A stretch of DNA of 9,006 bases from Candidatus Competibacteraceae bacterium (GTDB lineage Bacteria; Pseudomonadota; Gammaproteobacteria; Competibacterales; Competibacteraceae). The stretch spans positions 1 to 9,006 of the forward strand of contig JAAUQA010000100.1 of NCBI GenBank assembly GCA_012032855.1, read 5' to 3'. This document shows positions 1 to 7,233 of the stretch, in pieces. Under the pieces are notes generated by a model. The model saw only the letters and a program-made list of their open reading frames with translations. It had not been told where the DNA came from and did not search any database. The translations under genes were made by a program, and so were the position numbers. Each line of letters starts with the position of its first letter. Position 1 is the stretch's first letter.

Positions 1-82
1 AAGCAGGTATTTTCTTTGACAGAAATCGCCTAAGGTGGAGAGTGAATACCAGTGGGATACATCACTTAGCATAAGTTATCCC

Positions 83-475
83 CTACGACCCCGTGACAAA
101 CATACCTTGGCTTTGGTGAGCAATCCGTTTCATGGCGATTTTACAAATCGTGGCATAGGGGGCGGCGACGAAAGGAACTTCGAAAATCAGCTGGCAACGA
201 TCCATACCTAAAACCTCCACTTTATGACCTGTTGCCGGAATGCCGAAAACTCGCCAAGACCAGTAGTGATCCTGGTCGAAATCAGTGATGGCAAACGGAG
301 CCCAAAACCCCAACGCGGTCAGCACCCGCCCGCATGATCCCTTACGAATAAAGCGGTCAGCACAATCCACTGCTCGAACCGACGGTCCCCAATGGAGCCA
401 TTGGTGGGTATCCGTAAGAATATTCCACACCCTGTCGACGGGTGCATTGATGATCCGGTTCACTTGAATGGGCAT
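83..475 (-). CDS. SRPBCC-family (START/polyketide-cyclase-like) small protein
   Basis: This 130-residue protein opens with a typical SRPBCC start: a beta strand followed by NAPVDRVWNILTD (about residues 10-22), with W26 and W29 soon after, as in the polyketide cyclase/dehydrase group. Such proteins form a helix-grip fold with a deep cavity for hydrophobic ligands. They are mostly cytosolic, and the ligand cannot be predicted here. There is no signal peptide or membrane segment. The length is slightly below the usual 140-150 residues, and the C-terminal helix is present but short. The start at 475 was chosen because the family motif begins within ten residues of it; no convincing ribosome binding site precedes it. 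It lies 47 bases downstream of the LON-domain gene on the same strand and is probably the last gene of the glutathione peroxidase group. The family call is fairly secure; the function is unknown. Confidence 0.75.
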   Translation of the reverse strand: MPIQVNRIINAPVDRVWNILTDTHQWLHWGPSVRAVDCADRFIRKGSCGRVLTALGFWAPFAITDFDQDHYWSWRVFGIPATGHKVEVLGMDRCQLIFEVPFVAAPYATICKIAMKRIAHQSQGMFVTGS

Positions 476-522
476 GGAAAGGCTATTGACAGGGCGTGCG
501 CCAATGCTTCACCCAAGCTCAG

Positions 523-1170
523 TTAATGGCGCGTCTCAGTTGAGAGTGAAGCGGCAGTGACTGTGGCTCTGGCTAACGCAATTAATATCTTTTCCCTTTC
601 GAAGACAGTACTTGCTTCCAGCAACGCCTGCTTGTCGATCGGATCAAGGGTAAATTGGTTGCTAAGAAATTGATCAGCTGCGGACCAGGTAAGGTTTTCA
701 GCGCGTCTATATCGGCCTCGATACGGGCAACTTTAAAAAACGCATTAAGGGTCACGATTAGTTCGGTTGTGTTGACTTTCGCCTCGTCTTCGCAATAAAT
801 CCTCGGCATATTGATGCCAGTTCGGGATGATACGCCGATAACCACGTATCGTCGGAATCTCTTCTTGAACCTCAAAACGGCATAGGCCGGTCAGTGAAAT
901 CAACAACCGTCCGTCATCGGTTTCCTGAAAACTGCTGATCCGACCAGCACAACCGATGGGGTAGATGTCATCCCCATCAGTCGATTTGGGTTGTATCATT
1001 CCAATCATTCGGCGTTCGCTCAAGGCATCGAATATCATCGTCAAATAGCGCTTCTCGAAGATATTCAATGGCAGTTGCACAAACGGCAGAACGATGGCAC
1101 CGGTAAGGGGGAAAATTGGCAACGTGGTGGGTAATTGGTCAAACTCGGGCGCAAACACCTGTTTTGACAT
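523..1170 (-). pseudogene. LON peptidase substrate-binding-domain protein, broken by two compensating frameshifts
   Basis: The N-terminal part reads LPTTLPIFPLTGAIVLP and NIFEKRYLTMI, then GRLLISLTGLCRFEV and Y-R-R-I, the signature of the stand-alone LON substrate-binding (Lon N-terminal) domain. Near 795-800 the frame shifts (one extra base) and the family sequence continues as EDEAKV...TLNAFFKVARIEADIDALK. Near 645-650 it shifts back (one base missing) and ends as LDPIDKQALLEASTVFERE with a stop at 523-525. The two shifts cancel, so 523-1170 is exactly divisible by three and encodes about 215 residues, the usual family length. I place the start at the ATG at 1170 because GAGGTG at 1175-1180 sits four bases upstream; a GTG at 1182 is the alternative. 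The SD overlaps the stop of the upstream peroxidase gene, implying translational coupling. Such proteins lack the Lon ATPase and protease domains and their role is poorly known. It may be intact in the living cell if the shifts are sequencing errors. Confidence 0.8.
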
Positions 1171-1174
1171 GTTG

Positions 1175-1180
1175 CACCTC
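1175..1180 (-). promoter_or_regulatory. ribosome binding site of the LON-domain gene, overlapping the upstream stop codon
   Basis: On the minus strand GAGGTG is followed by CAAC and ATG (1170). The TGA stop of the peroxidase gene (1179-1181) shares bases with this site, so ribosomes ending on the peroxidase would be placed at the next start. It decides the ATG at 1170 over the GTG at 1182. Confidence 0.6.
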
Positions 1181-1718
1181 ACAGCAATCGTTCTATTGCT
1201 TCAACTAAAGCGCCGTCCTCAGGACGGGTGGAACTGGGAAATAATTCGACCACATTGCCGTCCCGATCCAAGAGGTATTTGTAGAAATTCCAACTGGGAT
1301 AACCATTGTCTGTACCGGCCAGTGTTCGATAAAACGGGTGAGCATCGTCCCCCTTAACCGTGATCTTTTCGAACATGGGGAATTCAACCCCGTAAGTCAG
1401 CCGGCAGAAAGACTGGATTTCCTGCTCGGAACCCGGTTCTTGAGCAAAATCATTGGATGGGAATCCCAAAACTACTAGACCTTGGTCCTTATATCGCTTG
1501 TAAAGAGATTCCAGTCCATCATATTGTGGCGTGAAGCCGCATTTGCTGGCCGTGTTGACCACCAGGAGCACCTTACCTGCGTAGTCGTCGCACAACGAGA
1601 CCTGTTTTTCCCCGGCCAATGAGCGAAACGTGAAATCTAAGGTTGCCGGACAGCTGGCAGCGACAGCGGTTTGCAAGGGCAGGATTAGGAACAGACTGAG
1701 TGAAAGTAAGTAGCGCAT
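1179..1718 (-). CDS. secreted glutathione peroxidase-family thiol peroxidase
   Basis: This 179-residue protein has a signal peptide (MRYLLSLSLFLILPLQTAVA, likely cut after A20 or A21) followed by a complete glutathione peroxidase domain. NTASKCGFTPQY (55-66) carries the peroxidatic Cys60. GFPSNDF (85-91) replaces the classical FPCNQF, and AQEPGS follows. FC at 104-105 is in the position of the resolving cysteine of thioredoxin-linked members. WNFYKYL (143-149) supplies the Trp and Asn of the active site. The family reduces hydrogen peroxide and organic hydroperoxides. With an export signal it should act in the periplasm, so its reductant is unlikely to be cytosolic thioredoxin and is unknown. 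The tetrad glutamine is aspartate here (D90), a variant I believe occurs in other bacterial homologues. It is the first gene of a likely three-gene group with the LON-domain and SRPBCC genes. No strong SD precedes the ATG at 1718. Confidence 0.92.
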   Translation of the reverse strand: MRYLLSLSLFLILPLQTAVAASCPATLDFTFRSLAGEKQVSLCDDYAGKVLLVVNTASKCGFTPQYDGLESLYKRYKDQGLVVLGFPSNDFAQEPGSEQEIQSFCRLTYGVEFPMFEKITVKGDDAHPFYRTLAGTDNGYPSWNFYKYLLDRDGNVVELFPSSTRPEDGALVEAIERLL

Positions 1719-2103
1719 GATGTCATGGTCCAGTGACTAAACGATGTATAGGTCTTGGATAATAATTTGCGGATAAGTTTCAGTTTGAAGCGGCGCCGCT
1801 GGGTTGCTGGATCGCACTGCCGTAGGCGCCGAGAATGCTGGATGAAACGCTTGATTCGGTTTATGGGTTACCGCCGAGAATGTAAAGTACTGTCATACTC
1901 ATCTCTTACAATCAACAGTATTACGCTGAGTAGGCCGGTAAATAGGGGTAGACATCTGATTCCGTTCATGTAAACTAAAAACTGCAGTAAATTCTTAGTA
2001 ACTAGTTCGGAAGTGCCATTCCTGTTGTTTCGGAAACTACTCCCGCAGTTTTGGAAAGACCTGCAACACAATCCCTGTATTAACCCTACTAGAGGTAATT
2101 TCC
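1719..2103. other. divergent intergenic region between the peroxidase and cold-shock genes
   Basis: This is 385 bases with no gene I can support. It must hold the promoters for both divergent genes. A TACAAT at 1907-1912 could be a plus-strand -10 element, but no good -35 element stands at the right distance, so I do not call a promoter. TTCGGAA occurs twice, at 2006-2012 and 2029-2035. GCAGTTTT at 2045-2052 is the inverse of AAAACTGC at 1978-1985, so the leader could fold over about 75 bases. A long structured 5' leader is known for several cspA-type mRNAs, but I cannot show that this one is thermosensitive. Confidence 0.45.
2091..2096 (+). promoter_or_regulatory. ribosome binding site deciding the GTG start of the cold-shock gene
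   Basis: AGAGGT lies seven bases before the GTG at 2104. No ATG is available near the conserved N-terminus (TTGTVKWF), so this site supports the GTG start. Confidence 0.65.
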
Positions 2104-2307
2104 GTGACTACAGGTACAGTCAAGTGGTTTGATGACGCCAAAGGTTTTGGCTTTATTGCTTTGGAAGATGGTTCCAAAGACGTTTTTGTCCATCACTCAG
2201 CCATTATGGGCAGCGGCTTCAAGAGCTTAGCCGAAGGCCAGAAGGTGCAGTTCGATATACAGCAAGGCCCGAAAGGACCGGCTGCTGCAAACGTCCAACC
2301 CGTCTAA
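2104..2307 (+). CDS. CspA-family cold-shock domain protein
   Basis: This 67-residue protein is a single complete cold-shock domain, the usual length for the family. It has [15 protein letters not shown] at residues 4-18, containing the RNP1 motif KGFGFI (13-18), and DVFVHHSAI at 26-34, containing RNP2. The [15 protein letters not shown] ending is the standard last strand. Such proteins bind single-stranded RNA and DNA in the cytoplasm through these aromatic residues and act as RNA chaperones; some are cold-induced, others constitutive or linked to stationary phase, and sequence alone does not tell which. The start is GTG with AGAGGT seven bases upstream. It is the only convincing plus-strand gene in the window, is monocistronic, and is followed by a strong terminator. 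Confidence 0.95.
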   Translation: MTTGTVKWFDDAKGFGFIALEDGSKDVFVHHSAIMGSGFKSLAEGQKVQFDIQQGPKGPAAANVQPV

Positions 2308-2323
2308 GCAGTAAACGCTGAAA

Positions 2324-2360
2324 CTGGTTTAGCCGCTGGTTTATTCACCGGCTGAACCAG
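2324..2360 (+). other. 12-bp hairpin in the 3' untranslated region of the cold-shock gene
   Basis: CTGGTTTAGCCG (2324-2335) pairs with CGGCTGAACCAG (2349-2360) with one G-T wobble, leaving a 13-base loop. No T run follows, so it is not itself a terminator. It sits just before the real terminator and may protect the transcript end from 3' exonucleases (inference). Confidence 0.55.
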
Positions 2361-2366
2361 CGCGAT

Positions 2367-2415
2367 AAAGCCCAACGTTCAGGTTATTGACGCCGAACCG
2401 TTGGGCTTTTTTATT
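2367..2415 (+). terminator. intrinsic terminator of the cold-shock gene
   Basis: AAAGCCCAACG (2367-2377) pairs perfectly with CGTTGGGCTTT (2399-2409). The stem can extend through GTTC/GAAC past a single bulge. The right arm runs into TTTTTT A TTTT (to 2415). Read on the minus strand the same stem ends with only three T residues, so it is expected to work mainly for the plus-strand cold-shock gene and only weakly for ynjD arriving from the other side. Confidence 0.85.
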
Positions 2416-2427
2416 TTCGGGGTAACG

Positions 2428-3089
2428 CTATTGCTGCCTATAAGCGGTTTGTTGCGGCGTCAATTCGACAACTTGACCGCTGGCCGCTTCGGCGTCTTTC
2501 GGGTCGTGCGATACCATCAGTGTCGGTAAACGCCGCTCACGAGCATGGTCGAATACGAACTGACGGAATTGCCGACGGTTGGACGCATCGAGTTTGGAAA
2601 ACGGCTCGTCCAGCAATAATACCTGCGGTTCCGAAAGTAGCGTGCGCATCACCGACACTCGCGCGCGTTGCCCCCCGGATAGCGTAGCCGGATCACGCTC
2701 AGAGAAACCGCCGAGTCCCGCATCAGTCAGCGCTTGTTCGATGCGTTGGCGACGTTCCGTCCGCTCCCGTACCGATGCTTTGAGCGCGAATGCCAGGTTA
2801 TCGCCGACCGATAGATGCGGAAATAGCAAATCGTCCTGAAATAAAATACCGATCTGGCGTTGCTCGGGCGGTAGTTCAGTCACATCGCGAGCGCCGATCA
2901 GTACCCGTCCATCAGCTTGAAAACTGGGGCCAAGGTACCGCAAAGATAGGCCAGCAAGGTGGATTTGCCGGAACCACTCTCTCCCATAACCGTGGTCACT
3001 TCGCCCGCCGGTACCGTCAGCGAGAATGCTTCAATCAAGCTGTTCTGGCCGAGTTTCAGACTGATATGACACAGCTCCAACGCACTCAT
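2428..3089 (-). pseudogene. ynjD: YnjD-like ABC transporter ATP-binding protein, broken by one frameshift
   Basis: Two overlapping frames together give one 220-residue ABC ATPase. The first carries the start and Walker A GESGSGKST (36-44). Near 2919-2924 (minus-strand run of four T) one base appears missing, and the protein continues in the next frame as FQADGRVLIG. That frame contains the Q-loop ILFQDDLLFPH (82-92), the signature LSGGQRARV (137-145), Walker B and D-loop VLLLDEPFSKLD (157-168) and the switch SHD near 190. Adding one base gives exactly 221 codons. DPATLSGGQRARV and LLLDEPFS(K/R)LD match E. coli YnjD closely. The protein would power the YnjC permease from the cytoplasmic face. 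The ATG at 3089 overlaps the ynjC stop by four bases (ATGA), with CAGGTG five bases upstream, so translation is coupled. All catalytic motifs survive, which favours a sequence error over a dead gene. Confidence 0.85.
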
Positions 3090-4840
3090 TGCGACACCTG
3101 TAACCCGCGCCGATGGCGGAATAACCAGTTCGGGAGCAGTAGCGCCAGGCTGAACATGACGAACGGCGCCAGCATCTGTAACAACGCGTAGACGCCAATA
3201 ATCCGCCGATCCGCGCCGGTCGATAAGGCTACTGCCTCGGTAGTCAGGGTAGGATAACGGCCACCGCCGGCAAACAGGCTTGGTAGATATTGACCCACAC
3301 TGACCGCAAACCCAACCGCCAGCGCAATCAATATCGGTCTGAACAACATCGGTAATTTGATCGAAAACCAGACCCGCATGGGTGATGCGCCCAAACACAA
3401 CGCGGTACGCCCATACCGTTCATCCCAGGCGCGATAGGGATCGGATAAGGACAGAAAGACATAAGGCAATACGAATACTAAATGACTCCACAGCAAGGCC
3501 AACCACAACCCGTCTAGGTCAGTCACCACCAGGAGAATTTGCGCGCCGAACAGAAACGCGACTTGGGGCACCAGCAAAGGTAAATATAATAACCATAACG
3601 CCCGGTTGGAGGGTCTTCGGCCGAAATGCGCCTCGTGCTCCAAACAACCCAGAGTCAGCACTAAGGCAATCAGCGCAGCTGCCAACGCCGTGGCGATGGT
3701 ATTCCAAATCGGTTGAACCAAATCCTCTGCGTGCCGTTGCCAGTTGGAAAGACTAAAGCTTGCGGGCAAGGCATCGGGATAACGCCAGAAATCGGCTAAC
3801 GACCAAATCCCCATACCGACCAGCCCGATAATCGTCAATGCGCTGCAAAATAACAGCAGCGCGGCTGCTAAATAGCGTAGTCCCCGATCCTGTTGGGTGC
3901 GCCGACCTCGGCGAATCCAATGCAGTCCCAACCGCTTGACCAATTGCTCCAGCGCGCACCAAAGACCGATTATGCCAATCACCAACAGCAATTGCAGTAG
4001 CGCGCCCGCCGACGCGACAAAGCGCAGACTGAGTTCCGGGTCGTTAAACCAGCGTAATAACTGAACGGCCAGCGGAGGCGGCGTGGTCGGCCCCATCACC
4101 AAAGCGACATCGACCACCGAAGCGCTGTAGGCCAGTACGGCGAAAATAGGTAAGCGCAATTGTGGATAAACACTGGGTAATACTGCTTTGAGCCAGGCTG
4201 CAATCGGGCCGTAGCCCAGCGTGCGAGCCACGGTACGAATGCGCGCCGCATCCACTTGGTTCAATGCTGCCAGAGTCATCAACAGCAAAAACGGAATCTC
4301 CTTGACGACCAGGCTGAGCATCAAACTCAGCCCATAGGGGTCTTGAATGGTGATGAGATCGGGTGGCCGAGTAAAGCCGGTTGCCCAAGGTGAAAACAGC
4401 CGCATGATCCACCCACTGGGAGTGAGCAAAAACGCAAGACCGAAAGCAACCGTTACATGCGGTACCGCCAATAGCGGTGACAGCAACCGTTGCAGTCGAG
4501 CGAATAAACGTGTCCCATGCCAACCGGCGCAAAAAGCGATCACAACGGCCAATGAGATAGCGGTCGCCAACAAGCCGGTGCTGAACGAGAGCCACACCGA
4601 ATGCCAAAAACCGGGTGCGGCGAATAGCTGTCGCCAAGGGAGCAGGCTAGGTTCGCTGGAGCCCAATGCGGGCAAATAACCAAATGCTGGTAGTAAGGTG
4701 CCGAACAGTCCAGCCAACACCGGGCCCAACAGTAACAACAGCGTGAGCGGTGGAAAAAACAGTAAACCGGGTAGGTTCCGCCAGCGGTGATAATCGGCGG
4801 ACTCCCGATTTGCAATTAGGACATCAACCGCCGGCGGCAT
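3086..4840 (-). CDS. ynjC: YnjC-like ABC transporter permease with two fused permease domains
   Basis: This 584-residue integral membrane protein consists of two homologous binding-protein-dependent permease halves, as in YnjC, ThiP and iron(III) permeases of the FbpB type. I see about twelve hydrophobic segments. The first half has the EAA-type loop ARTLGYGPIAAWLKAVLPSV (near 205-225). The second has ALCLGASPMRVWFSIKLP, then SVGQYLPSLFAGGGRYPTLT and TEAVAL. A charged linker (LHWIRRGRRTQQDRGLRY) separates the halves around 310-328. These loops dock the ATPase, so one YnjC chain with two YnjD should form the transporter. It is longer than E. coli YnjC. The ATG at 4840 overlaps the ynjB end by 17 bases, and the stop overlaps the ynjD start by four. 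Unlike its two neighbours it is unbroken over 1.7 kb. The substrate is not known for this group. Confidence 0.88.
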   Translation of the reverse strand: MPPAVDVLIANRESADYHRWRNLPGLLFFPPLTLLLLLGPVLAGLFGTLLPAFGYLPALGSSEPSLLPWRQLFAAPGFWHSVWLSFSTGLLATAISLAVVIAFCAGWHGTRLFARLQRLLSPLLAVPHVTVAFGLAFLLTPSGWIMRLFSPWATGFTRPPDLITIQDPYGLSLMLSLVVKEIPFLLLMTLAALNQVDAARIRTVARTLGYGPIAAWLKAVLPSVYPQLRLPIFAVLAYSASVVDVALVMGPTTPPPLAVQLLRWFNDPELSLRFVASAGALLQLLLVIGIIGLWCALEQLVKRLGLHWIRRGRRTQQDRGLRYLAAALLLFCSALTIIGLVGMGIWSLADFWRYPDALPASFSLSNWQRHAEDLVQPIWNTIATALAAALIALVLTLGCLEHEAHFGRRPSNRALWLLYLPLLVPQVAFLFGAQILLVVTDLDGLWLALLWSHLVFVLPYVFLSLSDPYRAWDERYGRTALCLGASPMRVWFSIKLPMLFRPILIALAVGFAVSVGQYLPSLFAGGGRYPTLTTEAVALSTGADRRIIGVYALLQMLAPFVMFSLALLLPNWLFRHRRGLQVSQ

Positions 4841-6024
4841 AGCGCCGTTGCCATTCCGCTTCGATGCGTTCCATCCAGGATGGGTGTGGTTCCAGCAGCG
4901 TTTTTCCTAACTCAGCCGGTGACAGAGTAGCAATGCCTAAATCCAATGCATCGAAGCGTGCAAGGTCCTCAACGCTCAGCTTGGATAAATCCAGCACGGT
5001 GAGGCCACCCCAATACGTCGGGTCTTGCTTACGTACCTGAGCCTCCGGGGACAGCAGGAAATTGGCCAGCACCATCGCTCCTTCCTTGGCGTTAGCGTTA
5101 TAGGGGATGGCGACGAAATTAGTATTACCGATTGTGCCGGCTTCCAACACAAAGGTGCGCACCGTATCGGGCAGTTCGTTGTTAGCAATCGCCGAGGAAG
5201 CTTCCGGCGGACTGAAGGAAATCGCGATGTCGATTTCTCCGTCGCCAAGTAATCGGCGTTGAGCCGGTCCGTTCTGCGGAAACACTTTTCCCGAACGCCA
5301 CAACACCGGGTTTAACTCTTCCAGATAGGGCCACAGTGGCGCGGTAACAGCGGTGAATTCGGCATCGTTGGCCACCGGCTGTTGCAATTTGTCGGAATTA
5401 TCAGTGAGTTCGATCAAGGCTTGTTTGAGAAAGGTCGAGCCGAGAAAATTCGGCGGTTGCGGATAAGTGAAACGACCTGGATTGGCCTTTGCCCATTCCG
5501 CAAGTGCGGCGATAGTGCGCGGTGGTTCCGACACTTGGGCGCTATCATACATAAACACGATTTGGGCCATTCCCCAGGGTGCTTCCAGGCCCTCGACCGG
5601 CACCGTGAAATCGATCAACGTAGTGGGTTTGCCGATCGTGTCGACTAGAGTGAAATTCGGCAATTGTTCCACCCACGGTCCGAACAACAGCCCTTCGCGT
5701 TTCATGGCGGCGAAATTCTCACCGTTAATCCAAATCAGATCGACTGAACCGCCTTCATTACGTCCGGCGGCTTTTTCCGCGACCACGCGGGAAACCGCTT
5801 CGGCAGTATCGGTGAGTTTGACGTGTTCAACCGTAACGCCATAGCGTGCCAGGACCTGTTCACCAGCCCAGTTGATATAAGCGTTAATTTTTTTCATCAC
5901 CGGCCCAGGCGTTCCAGTAAACGGTCTGGCCTTTCGCCTTGGCTTCGATGGTCTCCCAAGATTCCGCTGCAACAGCAACAGAAGTCGCTACCAGCAGTGC
6001 TAACGCCGGTATGATTTTCAGCAT
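4824..6024 (-). pseudogene. ynjB: YnjB-like periplasmic substrate-binding protein, one-base frameshift near the N-terminus
   Basis: The true start is the ATG at 6024. It opens a signal peptide MLKIIPALALLVATSVAVAA (likely cut after A20), followed by ESWETIEAKAKGQTVYWNAW and AGDEK. A run of seven T on the plus strand at 5888-5894 then puts the frame out, and an in-frame stop follows at once. In the next frame the protein continues as INAYINWAGEQVLARYGVTVEHVKL and runs intact to 4824. Removing one base gives exactly 400 codons (399 residues), normal for the family. GQTVYWNAW followed by INAYINW is the expected N-terminus of YnjB-type extracellular solute-binding proteins. Further blocks are GSVDLIWINGENF, VPVEGLEAPWGMAQ and the C-terminal HPSWMERIEAEWQRRY. 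It should capture the substrate and deliver it to YnjC. The AAGGA box before 6024 is ten bases away, somewhat far. The gene follows the radical SAM gene by 37 bases. A downstream ATG at 5897 would yield a product without a signal peptide and is unlikely to be the real start. Confidence 0.88.
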
Positions 6025-6061
6025 GGTCAATATTTCCTTCGTGATTTAGATGGACTGTCGA

Positions 6062-7129
6062 TTAAGCGGCTGAGCGGCGTTGCGACAAGCGCTGTTGGCG
6101 CAGAGATTCTATCACCGGTTCCAGCACCTGTTCATGAAAGCGATCACAGCCGATACAGAGGTTTTGATAAGGCTTGCCTTGAGGTGTCGTAGTGCGGGAC
6201 TGCTCAATAAATTGTCCCACATCCCAGCCGTAAGTGATCCCCATTCGTTCAGGATGGCCGGTAGCTATCGCTTCGAACACGGGATGGCCTTGCAAGCTGT
6301 CGAGGATGTCGATCAGCGGTTCCTCGGCTAGGTTACCAATGGGTAGCTTGGTTTTCATGCAACAGGGATAGACATTGCCGTTGGGTTCGATAGACACTTC
6401 TGAACCAGAATAGCCGTGGCGCAGAAAATTCAAACCGCCTGACCAGGCATTACAGAAATTATCCTGCAACTTGGCGGTCGATAAGCCGTTTTCCCAAGCG
6501 CGACCGCGCGGCCACAGTTTGCCGATCCAAGCATCCGGTGTAGCACCGAAAAAGCTGAACAGCGGACCGGTTTCGTCCAGCCATTTGCGATTACCGCTGG
6601 CGAGTTGGGATAGTGTCATGCCGGCTTGCTCGAACCAGCGGGTCAGTTGGTCCTGCAGGGAAAGCTTTTTGTCGCCTTGCATCCCGACATGGAAATCGTC
6701 CATCCCGGCGACGGAAATCATCCATATGTCCCGCGCCAGCAATTCGTCAATAATGGATTCGGTGAGCAGGTCGCCAGTGGTTTGTACCACGATCTTAACA
6801 CCGCCTTGATCCCGATATTTATCTCTCAGGCGTTCCAACAGCGGATAAAGAATGCGTTCACGAACCGGATCGATCAACACTTCGCCGCCGGATAGGATAA
6901 TCCGACTGGTCTTCTCCTGGGATTTGCCTTCCGCATCGATATCTTCAAGATCAAGATAGCGCATCCGAGGGGGTAGATGCTCAACAATAGCGGGAAAACA
7001 GGTTTCGGCCTCTTTAACCACCGTCTCTAGCTGAGACCGAACATAAGGGCGAAAACGGTCTTCATAACAATGTTTGCAGCGGCGATGACAAGCCCAAGTA
7101 ATAGCGTAATAAATCGATTCCACAGGCAT
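6062..7129 (-). CDS. radical SAM protein with SPASM-like C-terminal cysteines, linked to ynjBCD
   Basis: This 355-residue protein has the radical SAM cluster motif C14-x3-C18-x2-C21 (ITWACHRRCKHCYE) followed by ILSGGEVLID, whose GGE (81-83) belongs to the S-adenosylmethionine site. The C-terminal part contains C226, the block SIEPNGNVYPCCMKT with C256 and C257, then PIGNLAEEPLIDIL and C325-x2-C328. That spacing resembles SPASM or twitch domains, which bind extra iron-sulphur clusters and are common in peptide- and cofactor-modifying enzymes. DDFH (144-147) lies between the two regions. No precursor peptide gene is evident nearby, so the substrate is unknown. It is cytosolic. The ATG at 7129 is the only sensible start because an in-frame stop lies a few codons upstream; its SD is weak. 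It is followed after 37 bases by ynjB and is probably the first gene of the transporter operon. The fold is certain; the reaction is not. Confidence 0.85.
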   Translation of the reverse strand: MPVESIYYAITWACHRRCKHCYEDRFRPYVRSQLETVVKEAETCFPAIVEHLPPRMRYLDLEDIDAEGKSQEKTSRIILSGGEVLIDPVRERILYPLLERLRDKYRDQGGVKIVVQTTGDLLTESIIDELLARDIWMISVAGMDDFHVGMQGDKKLSLQDQLTRWFEQAGMTLSQLASGNRKWLDETGPLFSFFGATPDAWIGKLWPRGRAWENGLSTAKLQDNFCNAWSGGLNFLRHGYSGSEVSIEPNGNVYPCCMKTKLPIGNLAEEPLIDILDSLQGHPVFEAIATGHPERMGITYGWDVGQFIEQSRTTTPQGKPYQNLCIGCDRFHEQVLEPVIESLRQQRLSQRRSAA

Positions 7130-7198
7130 CTTCTCAACAGTCGAACGAGTAACGGTTTACCTTACGCAGCCGAGCCGCGTTTGGATACCCGTTCGCTG

Positions 7199-7221
7199 AA
7201 AAAAAGTGTTGTTAATACACC
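7199..7221 (-). terminator. weak candidate terminator between the small membrane protein and the radical SAM gene
   Basis: On the minus strand GGTGT (7221-7217) can pair with ACACT (7209-7205) around a seven-base loop, and a run of seven T follows directly. The stem is only five pairs with one wobble, so termination would be partial at best. If real, it would separate the MFS unit from the radSAM-ynjBCD operon. The 104-base gap between 7129 and 7234 contains no promoter that I can defend. Confidence 0.25.
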
Positions 7222-7233
7222 CCGGAATAGCTC

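Noticed and set aside
1..82. Possible gene or repeat at the left edge
   Set aside because: The 82 bases show no coding frame continuing out of the window that I can assign and no clear hairpin with a T run.
1755..1973. Plus-strand open frame of 72 codons in the intergenic region
   Set aside because: No SD, no family motif, arginine-rich low-quality composition, and no link to neighbours; the overlapping minus-strand frame at 1868-2071 is equally poor.
2367..2415. Bidirectional terminator shared by the cold-shock gene and ynjD
   Set aside because: On the minus strand the stem is followed by only three T before GC-rich sequence, so strong termination of ynjD is not supported.
3382..4679. Several open frames of 60-200 codons on both strands across ynjC
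   Set aside because: They are shadows of the long permease frame, which alone has coherent membrane segments and family motifs.
5888..5894. Programmed -1 frameshifting at the A7 run of ynjB
   Set aside because: Restoring the frame requires +1 (or loss of one A), not -1, so the usual slippery-heptamer mechanism does not fit. An indel error is simpler.
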